A DNA stretch of 34,428 nucleotides from Croceivirga sp. (GCA_028284285.1 JANQSA010000083.1:1-34428), one strand, 5' to 3'; counted from the stretch's first letter, positions 16,456 through 27,519 are shown. The notes: generated from the letters alone by a model not told the origin. Made by a program: numbers and translations.

Positions 16456-17797
16456 ACGCCAATTCCTTTTTTATTTTTGGTACTTCCAATCCAATATCTC
16501 CAGCCCCAAGGGTAACCAAAACTTCCGTTTTACAATTCCGTATCTCTTCCACAATCTTTGCCTTTGTGATTAGCTTCTTGTTTGGATTTTGAATTTGTTC
16601 CATTAACCAGGACGAACTTATCCCGGGAAGGGGGAGTTCACGTGCCGGATAGATCTCCAGCAACAAAATGCAATCAAATTGATCTAGGCTGTCCGCAAAA
16701 TCCGAAGCAAAATCCCTGGTTCGCGAGTACAGATGGGGTTGAAAGACCACAGTGATGGACTGATCGGGATGCATTTCAGAAACCGCCTGGTACACCGCAT
16801 CAATTTCAGTGGGATGATGGGCATAATCATCGATAAAAACAAAATCCGTTTCCTTTATTTGATAGGAAAATCTTCGCTGGACGCCTTTAAAAGAACCGAG
16901 CGCTTTAGCTAATGTTTCGGGAGAGAAACCGGCTTCTACCCCCATCGCAAAGGCCGCCAAAGCATTCAACAAATTATGTCGCCCCGGTTTAGTAAACGTA
17001 ACATTTTTCAATTCCGCTTCGTGGGTCTTGATGGTAAACCGATACCTCCCGTTTTCAACCTGAATATCCCGTATAGCGTAGTCCGATTCCGTCTCCAAAC
17101 CAAAGGTGATGCCTTCTACAGCTAAATCGTTTCTTACCACCAACTTTCCGCCAGGTACTACTTTTTTAGCAAAGGCAAAAAACGCGGCCTCCAGATCTGC
17201 CGCTGTACCGTAAATATCCAGGTGGTCTGCATCCATAGAGGTAATACAGGCCAGGTTTGGCGCCAAATGCAGGAAAGAGCGGTCAAACTCGTCTGCTTCA
17301 ACCAATGAAAATTCGTTTCCGCGGAAGATAAAATTACTGTTAAAATCTTCTGATATCCCCCCTAAAAATGCTGTAAACGCGCATCCCGCTTCCTTAAGCA
17401 TATGCGCCAGAATACAGGAGGTAGTGGTTTTTCCATGCGTCCCGGCTACAGCAAAACAAAAGGTATCCTGAGCGATAACTCCCAATACCTCTGAGCGTTT
17501 CTTTACCGCGAAACCGCCTTCCCTGAAAAAAAGTAACTCAGAATGTGTAGCAGGTACCGCAGGCGTGTACACCACCAGGGTCCCAGGCTTGTTCCTGAAC
17601 GCTTTGGGTATTGCGGCTGTGGAATCTTCATAGTGAATGGCCATTCCGGACTGTTCCAACGCCTCGGTCAAAGGTGTTTTGGTGCTATCATAACCGCCCA
17701 CTTTTTTCCCAATACCATGAAAGTATCGCGCCAATGCAGACATCCCTATACCTCCAATGCCAATGAAATAAACGTTATGAATATCCTTTACCTTCAA
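16445..17797 (-). CDS. murC: UDP-N-acetylmuramate--L-alanine ligase MurC
   Basis: Adds L-alanine to UDP-MurNAc, the first peptide step of cytoplasmic peptidoglycan precursor synthesis. 450 aa, normal for the family. Domains: N-terminal Rossmann domain with [13 protein letters not shown] (11-23), central ATPase domain with P-loop GTHGKTTT (119-126), and C-terminal domain. The segments [10 protein letters not shown] and FQPHLYSRT are characteristic of MurC. The start overlaps the murG stop by ATGA (17794-17797) and the end overlaps ftsQ. Confidence 0.98.
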   Translation of the reverse strand: MKVKDIHNVYFIGIGGIGMSALARYFHGIGKKVGGYDSTKTPLTEALEQSGMAIHYEDSTAAIPKAFRNKPGTLVVYTPAVPATHSELLFFREGGFAVKKRSEVLGVIAQDTFCFAVAGTHGKTTTSCILAHMLKEAGCAFTAFLGGISEDFNSNFIFRGNEFSLVEADEFDRSFLHLAPNLACITSMDADHLDIYGTAADLEAAFFAFAKKVVPGGKLVVRNDLAVEGITFGLETESDYAIRDIQVENGRYRFTIKTHEAELKNVTFTKPGRHNLLNALAAFAMGVEAGFSPETLAKALGSFKGVQRRFSYQIKETDFVFIDDYAHHPTEIDAVYQAVSEMHPDQSITVVFQPHLYSRTRDFASDFADSLDQFDCILLLEIYPARELPLPGISSSWLMEQIQNPNKKLITKAKIVEEIRNCKTEVLVTLGAGDIGLEVPKIKKELAYAV

Positions 17798-18882
17798 CGT
17801 AACAACTTTTCTATTTCGTCCACAATATGCTCCGTTGCCCTGGGCAAAGCCAGTGCTTTAATGTTATTGCTCAAGCTATTCCTAAGCTCATCCGATGTCA
17901 TCAGCTGGCGGAATACCCCCTCAAATTCCTTATCACTTTGCCCTTCTTTATATAACAATGCCGCCTCTTGCTCCACCAAGGCCATGGCATTTTTAGTCTG
18001 ATGGTCTTCAGCCACATTTGGGGATGGGATAAACACCACCGGTTTGCCTACCAAACACAATTCCGATACGGTACCTGCCCCGGATCTGGATACGATCATA
18101 TCGGCCACAGCAAAGGCATTTTCCATACGGTTAATAAAAGGTTTTACCTTCACCTGATCGGATTCATATTGGCGATACTCCGAATAATACAATTGGCCAC
18201 ATTGCCAAAGTAATTGTACCCCCAAGGCTTTAAAGAAAGGCAACTTACTTTCAATAAGCTGATTGATTTTCCTGGCGCCCAAACTACCGCCTAAAATCAA
18301 CAAAACAGGCTGTTCGCTTTCCAATCCGAAAAAGTGCAGTGCTTCTGCTTTATCCATCTTTGCATTGATCAGATCCGAGCGCACCGGATTTCCGGTCAGT
18401 ACTAGTTTTTCTTTTGGAAAATAGCGCTCCATGCCCTCATACGCCACACATATCTTTTGCGCCTTTTTTGCCAATAGTCTATTGGTTATCCCCGCATGAG
18501 AATTTTGCTCCTGGAGCAGGCAAGGGACACCTTTAACAGAGGCTGCCCTTAGTAACGGGCCACTGGCAAAACCCCCGGTACCTATGACAGCATCAGGTTT
18601 AAACGTTCTTACTATTTTCCTTGCGCTTAGCAAACTATACATCAGTTTTATGGGAAACATCAGGTTTTTTAACGTGAGTTTCCGTTGTAATCCACTTATC
18701 CAGAGGCCTTTTATCCGGTAGCCTGCCTGCGGCACCTTTTCCATTTCCATTTTGTCCTTGGCCCCTACGAACAAAATTTCAGCAGTAGCATACCGCCTTT
18801 TCAGCTCATTGGCAATAGCTATGGCAGGATATATATGCCCTCCCGTTCCCCCTCCGGAAAGTATGAACTTATAGTTGCCCAC
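17794..18882 (-). CDS. murG: Undecaprenyldiphospho-muramoylpentapeptide beta-N-acetylglucosaminyltransferase MurG
   Basis: Converts lipid I to lipid II on the inner face of the cytoplasmic membrane. 362 aa, family-typical. Motifs: glycine-rich loop [11 protein letters not shown] (10-20) near the N-terminus, the loop GGFASGP (about 102-108), the [10 protein letters not shown] segment in the C-terminal domain, and the UDP-GlcNAc-binding region [16 protein letters not shown] followed by EDHQTKNA. It overlaps the end of ftsW by 14 nt and murC by 4 nt. Confidence 0.98.
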   Translation of the reverse strand: MGNYKFILSGGGTGGHIYPAIAIANELKRRYATAEILFVGAKDKMEMEKVPQAGYRIKGLWISGLQRKLTLKNLMFPIKLMYSLLSARKIVRTFKPDAVIGTGGFASGPLLRAASVKGVPCLLQEQNSHAGITNRLLAKKAQKICVAYEGMERYFPKEKLVLTGNPVRSDLINAKMDKAEALHFFGLESEQPVLLILGGSLGARKINQLIESKLPFFKALGVQLLWQCGQLYYSEYRQYESDQVKVKPFINRMENAFAVADMIVSRSGAGTVSELCLVGKPVVFIPSPNVAEDHQTKNAMALVEQEAALLYKEGQSDKEFEGVFRQLMTSDELRNSLSNNIKALALPRATEHIVDEIEKLLR

Positions 18883-20074
18883 TTAATACTTCCAAAGGGT
18901 TAGTAGTGTCAATATTTGCGGATTTTTTTTCCGCCTCTCCTTTATTGCTTGCGCTAAGGACTATACCAATAGCCAGACAGGTCATCCATATAGACGTCCC
19001 TCCCATGCTGATCAAGGGTAAAGGCTGTCCCGTAGTGGGAAACAACTCTACCACCACCGCCATATTAATGAAGGCCTGAAAAACAATAGGAAGACCCACT
19101 CCTATTACCAACAATTTTGAGAACACCGTATCCACTGAGTTGGCTACCACCACAATCCTAAACAACAGCAACAAATAGAAAAACAGCAGCCCCAGCCCAC
19201 CAACCAGTCCATATTCCTCAATAATGATCGCAAAAATGAAATCGGAAGTGCTCTGCGACAGCAGGTTCTTCATTACGCTTTTGCCTGCTCCTTTACCTAT
19301 CAGGCCTCCTTCTGCAACCGCCATCTTAGCATATTCTACCTGCCTGGAAGCATCCGCGGAGGCGTTTTCCGGATAGATAAATGTTTCTATCCTGTTCTTC
19401 CAGGTCACGGCCCTTTGTGAAGGGATCTTATCAGGAGCAACAAACAATGCGGTAATGAACAGTGTTCCGATCAATAACCCCACCCCGATCATACTAAATA
19501 GATATTTCAGGGGGTAACCTCCCAAAAAGCAGAGTATCAGGACCATAAAACCAAGAATAGCCGCGGTGGAAAAGTTTTCCGGCAAAATCAAGAAGATCAC
19601 CAAGGCAACGGGCAACCAAAGCGGCAACAGACTCTCTTTAAAGGTGATCTTCACCTCCTTAATTTTGGACAAGTAGCGCGCCACCCATATCATTAATACC
19701 ACGGCCGCCAGCGTGGAGGTTTGAAAATTAATACCAATGACAGGAATCCGGATCCAACGGTTGGCGGTGACTTCCCCTATTTGTGTTTCCACTGTAAGTG
19801 TATAGGCCAAAAGGGGCAGTACAATAGGCATTGCGATTAACGAAAGTCCCTTAAAATAATGTGCCGGAATACGGTGAACGGCATAGATAATCATAAACCC
19901 AAGAAATAACAGTACCCCATGTTTAACCAAATGGCTTATGGTTGTCCCGGTATCTTTCACATAGACCAGATTGGTACTGGCACTGTATACCGGTAAAAAA
20001 GAAAATAGGGCCAGGAAGGCCACAATACCCCAAATAGCCTTATCTCCCTTTATATTTCGCAATAGTGCCCTCAT
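18869..20074 (-). CDS. ftsW: Septal lipid II polymerase FtsW (SEDS family)
   Basis: SEDS-family glycosyltransferase that polymerises lipid II together with a class B penicillin-binding protein at the septum. An open frame extends to 20194, overlapping murD by more than 100 nt, but the ATG at 20074 ([16 protein letters not shown]) is 8 nt after the murD stop and gives a normal 401-aa protein. About ten membrane helices are visible. Typical SEDS segments: [15 protein letters not shown], the loop with [26 protein letters not shown], and the C-terminal [15 protein letters not shown]. It is placed between murD and murG, and its likely PBP partner is the ftsI product of the same operon. Confidence 0.96.
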   Translation of the reverse strand: MRALLRNIKGDKAIWGIVAFLALFSFLPVYSASTNLVYVKDTGTTISHLVKHGVLLFLGFMIIYAVHRIPAHYFKGLSLIAMPIVLPLLAYTLTVETQIGEVTANRWIRIPVIGINFQTSTLAAVVLMIWVARYLSKIKEVKITFKESLLPLWLPVALVIFLILPENFSTAAILGFMVLILCFLGGYPLKYLFSMIGVGLLIGTLFITALFVAPDKIPSQRAVTWKNRIETFIYPENASADASRQVEYAKMAVAEGGLIGKGAGKSVMKNLLSQSTSDFIFAIIIEEYGLVGGLGLLFFYLLLLFRIVVVANSVDTVFSKLLVIGVGLPIVFQAFINMAVVVELFPTTGQPLPLISMGGTSIWMTCLAIGIVLSASNKGEAEKKSANIDTTNPLEVLSGQL

Positions 20075-20081
20075 TAGTATC

Positions 20082-21416
20082 TTATAGTTTTCGGATCGCC
20101 GCTTTAAATTGATCGCCCCTGTCCTCGTAATTTTGAAAAAGATCAAAACTGGCACAGGCCGGCGAAAGCAAAACGGCATCTCCTCTTTTAGCAATCTTAT
20201 ACGCCACTTTTACCGCTTCCTCCATGGAATAGGTCTCTACTAATGGCTCGACTACCTTCCCAAAGGTTTCTACCAATCTGGAATTGTCCATTCCCAAACA
20301 GACTATTCCCTTTACCTTTTCCCGCACCATCGGCATCAGTTGGGAATAATCGTTTCCTTTGTCTACCCCGCCTACGATCCAAACTATGGGCTTTTTAATC
20401 CCGTCCAGGGCATAGTAGGTAGCATTCACATTCGTGGCTTTAGAATCATTGATATACTCCACATGATTGATTTTCAACACTTTTTCCAACCGGTGCGGTA
20501 CTCCCTGGAAAGTTTGAATGCTTTGCTTTATAGCCTCCTTCCTTACCCCAACTAACAAAGCCGCCAGGCTGGCCGCCATGGCGTTCTTTACGTTGTGTTG
20601 CCCATCCAGGGCCAAAAAATCTGTACTCATTTCCAAGGTTTTAGATTCTACATCTATCTTAATACTGTCTTTTTCCAACCAGGCGCCCTGTTGTACTGCT
20701 GTTTTAAGCGAAAAGGGCACCAATTTGGATTGAACGGGGTGCTTTTTTAAGCCTTCTGCGATGGCTTCGTCATCTGCATCATAAATCAGGTAATCGTTTG
20801 CATCCTGGTTCATGGCAATGCGAAACTTGGAGGCTACGTAATTTTCAAATTTGTACTCGTAGCGGTCCAAATGGTCCGGGGTGATATTGGTAATGACAGC
20901 CACACGGGGTTTAAAACTGACTATACCATCCAACTGAAAACTGCTGATTTCCAGCACATAGTTTTTCAAATCCTTTTCCGAAACCATCCTGGCAAAACTG
21001 TCGCCAATGTTTCCGGCACAACCTACATTGAACCCGGCTGCTTTCACCAGATGAAATGTTAAACTGGTAGTCGTGGTTTTTCCATTGGTTCCCGTAATTC
21101 CAATAATAGCGGCATCGGTATATTGACATGCAAATTCTATTTCCGAAATCACAGGAATCCCCTCGGCAACCAGCATTTTTACCAAAGGTGCCTTATCCGG
21201 AATTCCAGGGCTTTTCATTACCACATCTGCAGTAAGGATCTTTGTTTCCGAATGCTGGTTTTCTTCCCATTCAATCTCAAAATGTTCAAGAACTTCTTTA
21301 TACTTCTCTTTGATCTGCCCTTTGTCCGAGACAAAGACTTCAAATCCTTTTTGTTTCCCCAACAAGGCAGTACCCACTCCACTCTCTCCTCCACCAAGAA
21401 CCACCAGGCGTTCCAT
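20082..21416 (-). CDS. murD: UDP-N-acetylmuramoyl-L-alanine--D-glutamate ligase MurD
   Basis: Adds D-glutamate to UDP-MurNAc-L-Ala, an ATP-dependent cytoplasmic step in peptidoglycan precursor synthesis. 444 aa. Visible: N-terminal nucleotide-binding loop LGGGESGVGTA (7-17), P-loop GTNGKTTT (109-116), ITPDHLDRY, NDSKATN, and the C-terminal SPACASFDLFQNYEDRG, which is distinctive for MurD. It starts one base after the mraY stop and ends 7 nt before the ftsW start, in line with coupled translation. Confidence 0.98.
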   Translation of the reverse strand: MERLVVLGGGESGVGTALLGKQKGFEVFVSDKGQIKEKYKEVLEHFEIEWEENQHSETKILTADVVMKSPGIPDKAPLVKMLVAEGIPVISEIEFACQYTDAAIIGITGTNGKTTTTSLTFHLVKAAGFNVGCAGNIGDSFARMVSEKDLKNYVLEISSFQLDGIVSFKPRVAVITNITPDHLDRYEYKFENYVASKFRIAMNQDANDYLIYDADDEAIAEGLKKHPVQSKLVPFSLKTAVQQGAWLEKDSIKIDVESKTLEMSTDFLALDGQHNVKNAMAASLAALLVGVRKEAIKQSIQTFQGVPHRLEKVLKINHVEYINDSKATNVNATYYALDGIKKPIVWIVGGVDKGNDYSQLMPMVREKVKGIVCLGMDNSRLVETFGKVVEPLVETYSMEEAVKVAYKIAKRGDAVLLSPACASFDLFQNYEDRGDQFKAAIRKL

Positions 21417-21417
21417 G

Positions 21418-22638
21418 CTATCGTATTTTCAAGGTGACAATGCTCACTATGGCAAGCAAAATCCCAACAATCAAAAAGCGTGTTACAATCTTGCTTTCGT
21501 GATATAGCTTTTTTTGGTAATGATGGTGTAACGGCGCCATCAAAAATATGCGCCTCCCTTCTCCGTATTTCTTTTTGGTATGCTTAAAGTAGCCCACTTG
21601 CAACATGACAGAAATGGACTCTGCAAAAAAGATCCCGCACAACAACGGAATAAGGAGTTCCTTTCTCACGATAATAGCGATAACCGCTATTACCCCTCCT
21701 ATGGTTAAACTCCCGGTATCTCCCATAAACACCTGTGCCGGATAGGTATTGTACCATAAAAATCCTACCAAACCACCTACAAATGCCGCAATAAATACCA
21801 CCAATTCCCCCACTCTCGGGATATAAAAAATGTCCAGATAATCCGAGAATTGAATGTTTCCGGACACCCAGGCAAAAATGCCCAGGGTCAATACAATAAT
21901 GGCCGAAGTACCCGCTGCCAAACCGTCTATACCATCTGTTAGATTTGCTCCATTAGAAACGGCAGTAACAATCAAGATCACTACAGGAATGAAAATTAGC
22001 CACGCATAGTCCCGGGCTCCTTTCCCTACCCAGGCCACCAAATCGGCATAGTCCAACTCATTATTCTTGAAAAAAGGAATATTGGTTCTTACCGCTTTTA
22101 TTTCTTTTCCATATACTTTTTCTACCTCAAGTTGCTGGTTGATTGTCGTGGAATCCTTTTCCTTCATGGTCACCTCCGGATGGAAATAAAGTACCGCCCC
22201 AACAATTAACCCCAGCGTTATTTGCCCCATTACCTTGAACCGACCTTTAAGTCCTTTCTTGTCCTTTTTGAAGATCTTGATATAATCGTCTATAAAACCA
22301 ATAACCCCCATCCATAACATGGTTACGATGAGTAAAATCACATAGATATTTTTTAGATCGGCTACTAACAGAACAGGAATAAGCGTGGATATGATGATGA
22401 TGATACCTCCCATGGTAGGAGTACCGGCTTTTTGTTGCTGTCCTTCCAGTCCTAAATCCCGTATGGTTTCGCCTATTTGTTTGGATCTGAGGTACAGGAT
22501 GACCCGTTTCCCATATACCATCGCGATCAACAGGGAAAGAATTACCGCAAAAGCCGCCCTGAAGGTGAGAAACTGGAATAGCGAAGCCCCGGGAAATTGG
22601 TATTCTTGCTCCAAATATTCAAACAAATAGTATAGCAT
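21418..22638 (-). CDS. mraY: Phospho-N-acetylmuramoyl-pentapeptide-transferase MraY
   Basis: Polytopic inner-membrane enzyme that makes lipid I from UDP-MurNAc-pentapeptide and undecaprenyl phosphate. Signature segments: [17 protein letters not shown] with its catalytic acidic residues, [15 protein letters not shown], and [10 protein letters not shown] near the C-terminus. At 406 aa it is longer than the E. coli enzyme (360 aa). The extra residues form an extended hydrophilic loop (about 158-205, containing the [15 protein letters not shown] stretch) between two membrane helices. It begins 5 nt after the murE stop. Confidence 0.98.
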   Translation of the reverse strand: MLYYLFEYLEQEYQFPGASLFQFLTFRAAFAVILSLLIAMVYGKRVILYLRSKQIGETIRDLGLEGQQQKAGTPTMGGIIIIISTLIPVLLVADLKNIYVILLIVTMLWMGVIGFIDDYIKIFKKDKKGLKGRFKVMGQITLGLIVGAVLYFHPEVTMKEKDSTTINQQLEVEKVYGKEIKAVRTNIPFFKNNELDYADLVAWVGKGARDYAWLIFIPVVILIVTAVSNGANLTDGIDGLAAGTSAIIVLTLGIFAWVSGNIQFSDYLDIFYIPRVGELVVFIAAFVGGLVGFLWYNTYPAQVFMGDTGSLTIGGVIAVIAIIVRKELLIPLLCGIFFAESISVMLQVGYFKHTKKKYGEGRRIFLMAPLHHHYQKKLYHESKIVTRFLIVGILLAIVSIVTLKIR

Positions 22639-22643
22639 GTTCT

Positions 22644-24107
22644 CTATTTATTTAGTGCGTTTAATGCTGATTTTACCTCTTTAAAATCATCGAACTCCGT
22701 TCGTACCCCATTGGTTTCCTGATAGGTTTCATGCCCCTTTCCTGCCACCAGGATAATATCATTGGCCGCGGCCAACTTGCACGCAGCGGTTATCGCCTGC
22801 TTTCTGTTTTCAATGGACAACACTTTATTGGTGTTCTGAGGCTCTACACCGGCTTCCATTTCTTTTATGATGATAGCGGGGGATTCTGAACGCGGATTAT
22901 CCGAAGTAAAAATGGCCTGATTGCTCATTTCGGTTGCGATATGACCCATAACCGGACGCTTCGACTTATCACGATCACCACCACACCCCACGACGGTGAT
23001 GACGTTTTCATTTCCAGTCCTCAATGCGTTGATAGTAATCAACACATTTTTAAGTGCATCCGGTGTATGGGCATAATCAACAATAGCTGTAATTTTCCCT
23101 TTCGATATATAGTATTGGAACCTGCCTTCCACGGTTTCCAGTTCACTCAAAAGCTGAAGTATCTCCAATTTTTCCAAGCCCAGAATATCTGCTGTAGCGT
23201 AGATGGCCAGGAGATTGTAGGCATTAAAGTCACCAATTAACTTGATCCACAATTCATCGCCATCAATTTTCAACAATTGGCCGTTTAACTGTCGTTCAAG
23301 AATTTGTCCACGGTAATCCGCATAGGATTTTAGCGCATAGGTAACCTTCCTTGCTTTGGTATTTTGAAGCATTACCTTACCGTTTTTATCGTCCTGATTG
23401 GTAAGGGCAAAGGCCTTTTTTGAGAGCCCGTCAAACAGTTTTTTCTTGGTATCCCTGTAATTAGCAAAGGTTTTATGGTAATCCAGGTGATCATGAGAGA
23501 GATTAGTAAAAATAGCCCCCGTAAAGTGTAAGCCTTCCGCCCTTTTTTGATGGATACCATGAGAGCTTACTTCCATAAAACAGTATTCCACCCCTTCTTG
23601 TGTCATTAGGTGCAGGTAGTGGTTTATGGTTAATGAATCCGGTGTCGTATGAATGGTGGGGTGTTCTTTATCATCGACCATAATTTTTATGGTGGAGATC
23701 AAGCCAACTTTGAATCCGGCCTTTTTGAAAAGATGGTATAGCAATGTAGTTACAGTGGTTTTGCCATTTGTACCCGTAACCCCAACCAGCTTCAGGTTTT
23801 TAGAAGGAAGATCATAAAAATTGGCTGCCATTATCGCCAATGCTTTCTGACTATCATCCACTTGTAAATAGGTGATACCGTTTACTATAATGTCCGGAAA
23901 CACTTCACATACTATGGCTCTTGCCCCGGAGTTCACGGTATCTTGAATAAATCGATGACCGTCCACCTGTGTTCCGGGTATGGCTACGAAAACATCGTCA
24001 ATCCCCACTTTTCGGGAATCAAAATGTACCGCATTTACCATAACGCTGGTCTCTCCATTCACCGCCGTAAGCCCCACTCCATACAATATGTCTTTTAACA
24101 ACTTCAT
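22644..24107 (-). CDS. murE: UDP-MurNAc-L-Ala-D-Glu:meso-diaminopimelate ligase MurE
   Basis: Adds the third amino acid to the peptidoglycan stem peptide. 487 aa. P-loop GTNGKTT (112-118), a DHLDYH segment, [10 protein letters not shown], and the substrate-selecting DNPR motif (403-406), which in characterised enzymes marks meso-diaminopimelate rather than lysine specificity. Start overlaps the ftsI stop by ATGA (24104-24107). Confidence 0.98.
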   Translation of the reverse strand: MKLLKDILYGVGLTAVNGETSVMVNAVHFDSRKVGIDDVFVAIPGTQVDGHRFIQDTVNSGARAIVCEVFPDIIVNGITYLQVDDSQKALAIMAANFYDLPSKNLKLVGVTGTNGKTTVTTLLYHLFKKAGFKVGLISTIKIMVDDKEHPTIHTTPDSLTINHYLHLMTQEGVEYCFMEVSSHGIHQKRAEGLHFTGAIFTNLSHDHLDYHKTFANYRDTKKKLFDGLSKKAFALTNQDDKNGKVMLQNTKARKVTYALKSYADYRGQILERQLNGQLLKIDGDELWIKLIGDFNAYNLLAIYATADILGLEKLEILQLLSELETVEGRFQYYISKGKITAIVDYAHTPDALKNVLITINALRTGNENVITVVGCGGDRDKSKRPVMGHIATEMSNQAIFTSDNPRSESPAIIIKEMEAGVEPQNTNKVLSIENRKQAITAACKLAAANDIILVAGKGHETYQETNGVRTEFDDFKEVKSALNALNK

Positions 24108-26113
24108 GAAAGCTTTAAGACTATTTTTCGTATCTGGTTAATTTTTGTCCCGGGCACCACGGATTGCTGCTTTACCTTGCCATTTCCCTTGACCTCTACC
24201 TGAATACCAAGATTTTCCAGTATGGAAATGGCGTCCATACCACTCATACCCTTTACATTAGGTAAGGTGATAGGTTCCTTTTGGGATACCTTGAAATATT
24301 CTTCAAAGTCTGCATACAACTGATCAGAATCAGGACTATCCGGAGATACTCTGTCTACAACCGGCGAGTTCGTATAAATCTTTTGTGCCAATGATTTGAA
24401 TACGGGACCTGAAACATCAGCACCGTAATACCCTACACTTTTATCGGGTTCATGAATTACTACAATACAGGAATACTTGGGGTTATCCGCGGGGAAGTAT
24501 CCCACAAAAGAGGAGATATAGGCTAATTTATCCGGATCTTGTGCTACATAATTCTTTTGACAAGTGCCGGTCTTACCCGCCATGGAAAAACTATTGGAAT
24601 ACAGACCACTTCCTGTTCCAAAGTCTTTTTCCACAACATTCTTAAGCAATTGTTGTGCTTTCTTAACGGTTTCCTTAGAACAAATGGAAGGATTAATAAC
24701 TTCCTTTCTAAAGGTTTTTATCTCTCTTCCTCCTACTCTGGCTGCTTTAAGAAATCGCGGGCGTACCATCTCCCCATTATTGGCAATAGCATTGTAAAAG
24801 GCCAGGGTTTGCATCGGTGTCATGGAGACTTCATAGCCATGGGACATCCATGCCAGTGATATGCCGGACCATCCTTTATCCCCGGGGTAGCGCAACACAG
24901 GCTGGCCCTCCCCGACAATGGGCAGTTCCAGGTCTTCGTGAAGCCCCATATTCATTAATCTGTTCACAAATTTCTCCGGGGCCTCCTTGTAATTCTCATG
25001 AATGATCTTAGCGAATGCGGTATTTGAGGAAACCGCAAAAGCCTCTGCCACCGTGATCTCGCCGTATCCTCCCCATTTGGAATCCTTAACCACCCTGTCA
25101 TATACCCGCCATCTTCCTTTTTCCGTGTTTACCATGGCACTGGTATCAATCACTTTATCCTCCAGCGCAGCTACCAAACTCATTAACTTGAAGGTGGAAC
25201 CCGGTTCATGGGATTCCCCAACGGCATAATTCAATTTTTCATAATAGGTGCCTTCTTCTGTCCTGCCCAAATTGGAAATGGCTTTGATCTCTCCGGTTGT
25301 CGTTTCCATCACCACCACACAGCCATGGTCTGCTTTGTACTTTTCCAGTTGTTCCAACAAAGCATGATGCGCGATATCCTGGATATTGGTATTAATGGTA
25401 GTCACAATATCATGTCCATCTTTTGGCTCTATCGTGTTATTGAAACCCACCGGTTTCCACTGACTTCCCGCACTCTTCTGCTTTAGACGTTTACCTTCCT
25501 GCCCTCTTAAATAATTGCTCCCAAAAGCGCCGTCCAGGCCTACCCGGGTAAAATATCCGTTCTCATCTACCCGCTCATAACCAATACTGCGAGCGGCAAT
25601 TTTGCCCAGCGGATATTCCCGTACCACCCGATGTTTTTCGATAAACCCTCCCCGATTGGGCCCATAACGGAATAATGGAAATTTCCGCATTCTGGCAAAT
25701 TCCAAATAGGAAACGTTTTTAGCGATAAGTTTATAGCCGTTCTTGTTGGCCCTTGCTTTTCTAAACAATTGAAGGTAATGTGAGGCCGGCTTGTTAAAAA
25801 GTTGTGCCAGAGAATCGGATAAGGGCCCTATGTTTTCGTCCCAATCTTTTTGCTTGACCGTGTTGGCGTCAAATCGTATCTCATATTTTGCTACGGAAGC
25901 TGCCAACAGACTACCATCATCGGCATAGATATTGCCTCTGTTAGGCTGTATGGTAAACATACGCTCGGTCTTTTGCATAGCCAACTCCTTGTAGGTATCT
26001 CCCTTGACCATTTGAATGTCTACCAGCTTGACCACAACAGCCACCGCAAAAACAAAAAGACCTCCTGCCACCAGGTAAAGTCGGTTCATAATGTTTTTCT
26101 CACTAATCGGCAC
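24104..26113 (-). CDS. ftsI: Class B penicillin-binding protein (FtsI/PBP3) with PASTA domain
   Basis: Septal D,D-transpeptidase, 669 aa. Layout: short cytoplasmic tail, membrane helix (about 12-30), PBP dimerisation/pedestal domain (about 55-215), transpeptidase domain (about 240-600) and one C-terminal PASTA domain (about 610-669). Active-site motifs: STFK with Ser306 and Lys309, SSN at 362-364, and KTGT at 514-517. The PASTA domain makes it resemble Gram-positive SpoVD/PBP2x more than E. coli FtsI, which lacks one. It overlaps the ftsL stop by one base and murE by four. Confidence 0.96.
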   Translation of the reverse strand: MPISEKNIMNRLYLVAGGLFVFAVAVVVKLVDIQMVKGDTYKELAMQKTERMFTIQPNRGNIYADDGSLLAASVAKYEIRFDANTVKQKDWDENIGPLSDSLAQLFNKPASHYLQLFRKARANKNGYKLIAKNVSYLEFARMRKFPLFRYGPNRGGFIEKHRVVREYPLGKIAARSIGYERVDENGYFTRVGLDGAFGSNYLRGQEGKRLKQKSAGSQWKPVGFNNTIEPKDGHDIVTTINTNIQDIAHHALLEQLEKYKADHGCVVVMETTTGEIKAISNLGRTEEGTYYEKLNYAVGESHEPGSTFKLMSLVAALEDKVIDTSAMVNTEKGRWRVYDRVVKDSKWGGYGEITVAEAFAVSSNTAFAKIIHENYKEAPEKFVNRLMNMGLHEDLELPIVGEGQPVLRYPGDKGWSGISLAWMSHGYEVSMTPMQTLAFYNAIANNGEMVRPRFLKAARVGGREIKTFRKEVINPSICSKETVKKAQQLLKNVVEKDFGTGSGLYSNSFSMAGKTGTCQKNYVAQDPDKLAYISSFVGYFPADNPKYSCIVVIHEPDKSVGYYGADVSGPVFKSLAQKIYTNSPVVDRVSPDSPDSDQLYADFEEYFKVSQKEPITLPNVKGMSGMDAISILENLGIQVEVKGNGKVKQQSVVPGTKINQIRKIVLKLS

Positions 26114-26430
26114 TATTCCTGAGATTTGACGATTATCTTTTTAGGGGGAACAGCGGAAGGACGCAACCCGTTCTCTACTACAACTGCCCGAAGATTAGAT
26201 TCCAACCGAAGTTGTTGTAGTTCCTGACGATTGGACACAAACTCACTGCGCAATGCCCTTACCTCTTCATTTAATTTGGAAATTTTAGTAACCTTTTTGT
26301 CCGCCTGGTGGCTACTCGAGATCATTAGGGCCGCCAGAAAAGAGGCAAATAGCAAAAAGAGCCAGTTTTTAGGGGCGTCTCCGCTAACCAAAAACTTGCC
26401 TTTAAGTATGTCTAACACTCCTTTTTTCAT
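26113..26430 (-). CDS. ftsL: FtsL-like divisome protein
   Basis: Small bitopic division protein, 105 aa. A short basic cytoplasmic segment, one membrane helix (about 22-40, WLFLLFASFLAALMI) and a periplasmic coiled coil (about 45-90, KISKLNEEVRALRSEF onward) match the FtsL pattern. Sequence conservation in FtsL is poor, so the call depends on topology, size and location between rsmH and ftsI. The stop and the ftsI start share one base. Unlike the other junctions in this cluster, it has a 180-nt leader separating it from rsmH. Confidence 0.85.
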   Translation of the reverse strand: MKKGVLDILKGKFLVSGDAPKNWLFLLFASFLAALMISSSHQADKKVTKISKLNEEVRALRSEFVSNRQELQQLRLESNLRAVVVENGLRPSAVPPKKIIVKSQE

Positions 26431-26610
26431 CTGTTTAAAATTTTTAACTATTTGAGAATAGCATACTTAAAAATTTAAGAACCGATGCAACCACTCGTTG
26501 CACTCGCTCTCTCATGAATTTGTTTTAATCATTGCTCCATGTGTAGTTTTTGATCAAAAAAATTCATGCTCGTTTCATCTCCAAATTCAGTTGTTCTTAT
26601 GTTTTCAATT
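26431..26610 (-). other. Hairpin-rich 180-nt spacer between rsmH and ftsL
   Basis: The only sizeable non-coding gap inside the division cluster; it is AT-rich. It holds three inverted repeats: 26513-26530 with 26552-26568 (CATGAATTT arms, 21-nt loop, imperfect), TGCAAC/GTTGCA at 26486-26502 and CTTAAA/TTTAAG at 26466-26479. No reading frame longer than about a dozen codons with a start is contained within the gap on the minus strand. It may be a structured leader for ftsL, a processing site, an internal promoter, or the remnant of an inserted repeat. None of these can be chosen from the sequence alone. Confidence 0.6.
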
Positions 26611-27519
26611 TTATATTCTTTCCGCTATACGGAGCTTTGCACTTCTCGCTCTGTTATTTTCCGCAATTTCCGCTTCCGAGGGCACGATTAATCCCCCAAC
26701 TTTTTTTAGCGGCACATTTACATTGCCATAAAAATCCTTTTCCGCCTGCCCTTCAAACTTCCCTTCCCGTATGAATCGTTTCACCAAACGGTCTTCCAGG
26801 GAATGGTAACTTATGACGCATAGTCTGCCGCCAACATTCAATACTTCCGGAACCTGTTGTAAAAATTCTTTTAAGGCCTCAATTTCTTCATTCACCTCAA
26901 TCCGAACGGCTTGATATACCTGTGCCAACACTTTATTTTCGCGTCCTCTCGGAAGAAATCGCTGTAGCACCTCCCTTAACTCTTGCGTACTACTGATCTT
27001 CTTTTCCAATCTCGCCTCCACTATAACCCTTGCGATTGCTCTCGCGTTATGCAACTCACCGTATTCCTTTAACACCTGTGTCAATTGCTCCTGAGAATAG
27101 GCGTTTACCACCTCAAAAGCATTTTTGCTTTTCCGCTGATCCATTCGCATATCCAGATCCGCATCAAACCGGATGGAAAACCCCCGGGCCGCCTCGTCAA
27201 ATTGATGAGAAGACACCCCGAAGTCCGCAAGGATCCCGTCTACTTTTAGAATGCCATAGAACTTTAAAAACTGTTTGAGGTAGCGAAAGTTTTCATTGAC
27301 CAATTGAAACCGCTCATCCTCTATCACGTTGGCTAACGCATCTTCATCCTGGTCAAAAGCGATTAACTTCCCCAGCCGCCCCAGCCTTTTCATTATTTCA
27401 CGGGAGTGCCCCCCGCCTCCAAAAGTGACGTCTACATACACCCCATCCGCTTTGATATTCAAACCGGCAACCGACTCTTCCAAAAGCACGGGATGGTGGT
27501 ATGCACTATTCGCCGCCAC
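26611..27519 (-). CDS. rsmH: 16S rRNA (cytosine(1402)-N4)-methyltransferase RsmH
   Basis: SAM-dependent methyltransferase (MraW) that modifies C1402 in the decoding centre of 16S rRNA. The only upstream ATG (27585) would overlap mraZ by 80 nt and add a non-conserved leader. The GTG at 27519 gives MAANSAYHHPVLLEESV, matching the usual start of the family, and a 302-aa product that overlaps the mraZ end by 14 nt. SAM motif VDVTFGGGGHS (29-39), ADFGVSSHQFD, the RMDQ segment and the C-terminal ISYHSLEDRLVK are all present. A 180-nt spacer follows before ftsL. Confidence 0.95.
   Translation of the reverse strand: MAANSAYHHPVLLEESVAGLNIKADGVYVDVTFGGGGHSREIMKRLGRLGKLIAFDQDEDALANVIEDERFQLVNENFRYLKQFLKFYGILKVDGILADFGVSSHQFDEAARGFSIRFDADLDMRMDQRKSKNAFEVVNAYSQEQLTQVLKEYGELHNARAIARVIVEARLEKKISSTQELREVLQRFLPRGRENKVLAQVYQAVRIEVNEEIEALKEFLQQVPEVLNVGGRLCVISYHSLEDRLVKRFIREGKFEGQAEKDFYGNVNVPLKKVGGLIVPSEAEIAENNRARSAKLRIAERI

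Noticed and set aside
20075-20194. N-terminal extension of FtsW overlapping murD
   Set aside because: The extra 40 residues lie inside the murD 3' end and do not resemble SEDS proteins; the ATG at 20074 gives a normal protein.
26513-26568. Insertion sequence remnant between rsmH and ftsL
   Set aside because: No transposase fragment or target-site duplication is visible; only the inverted repeat itself is supported.
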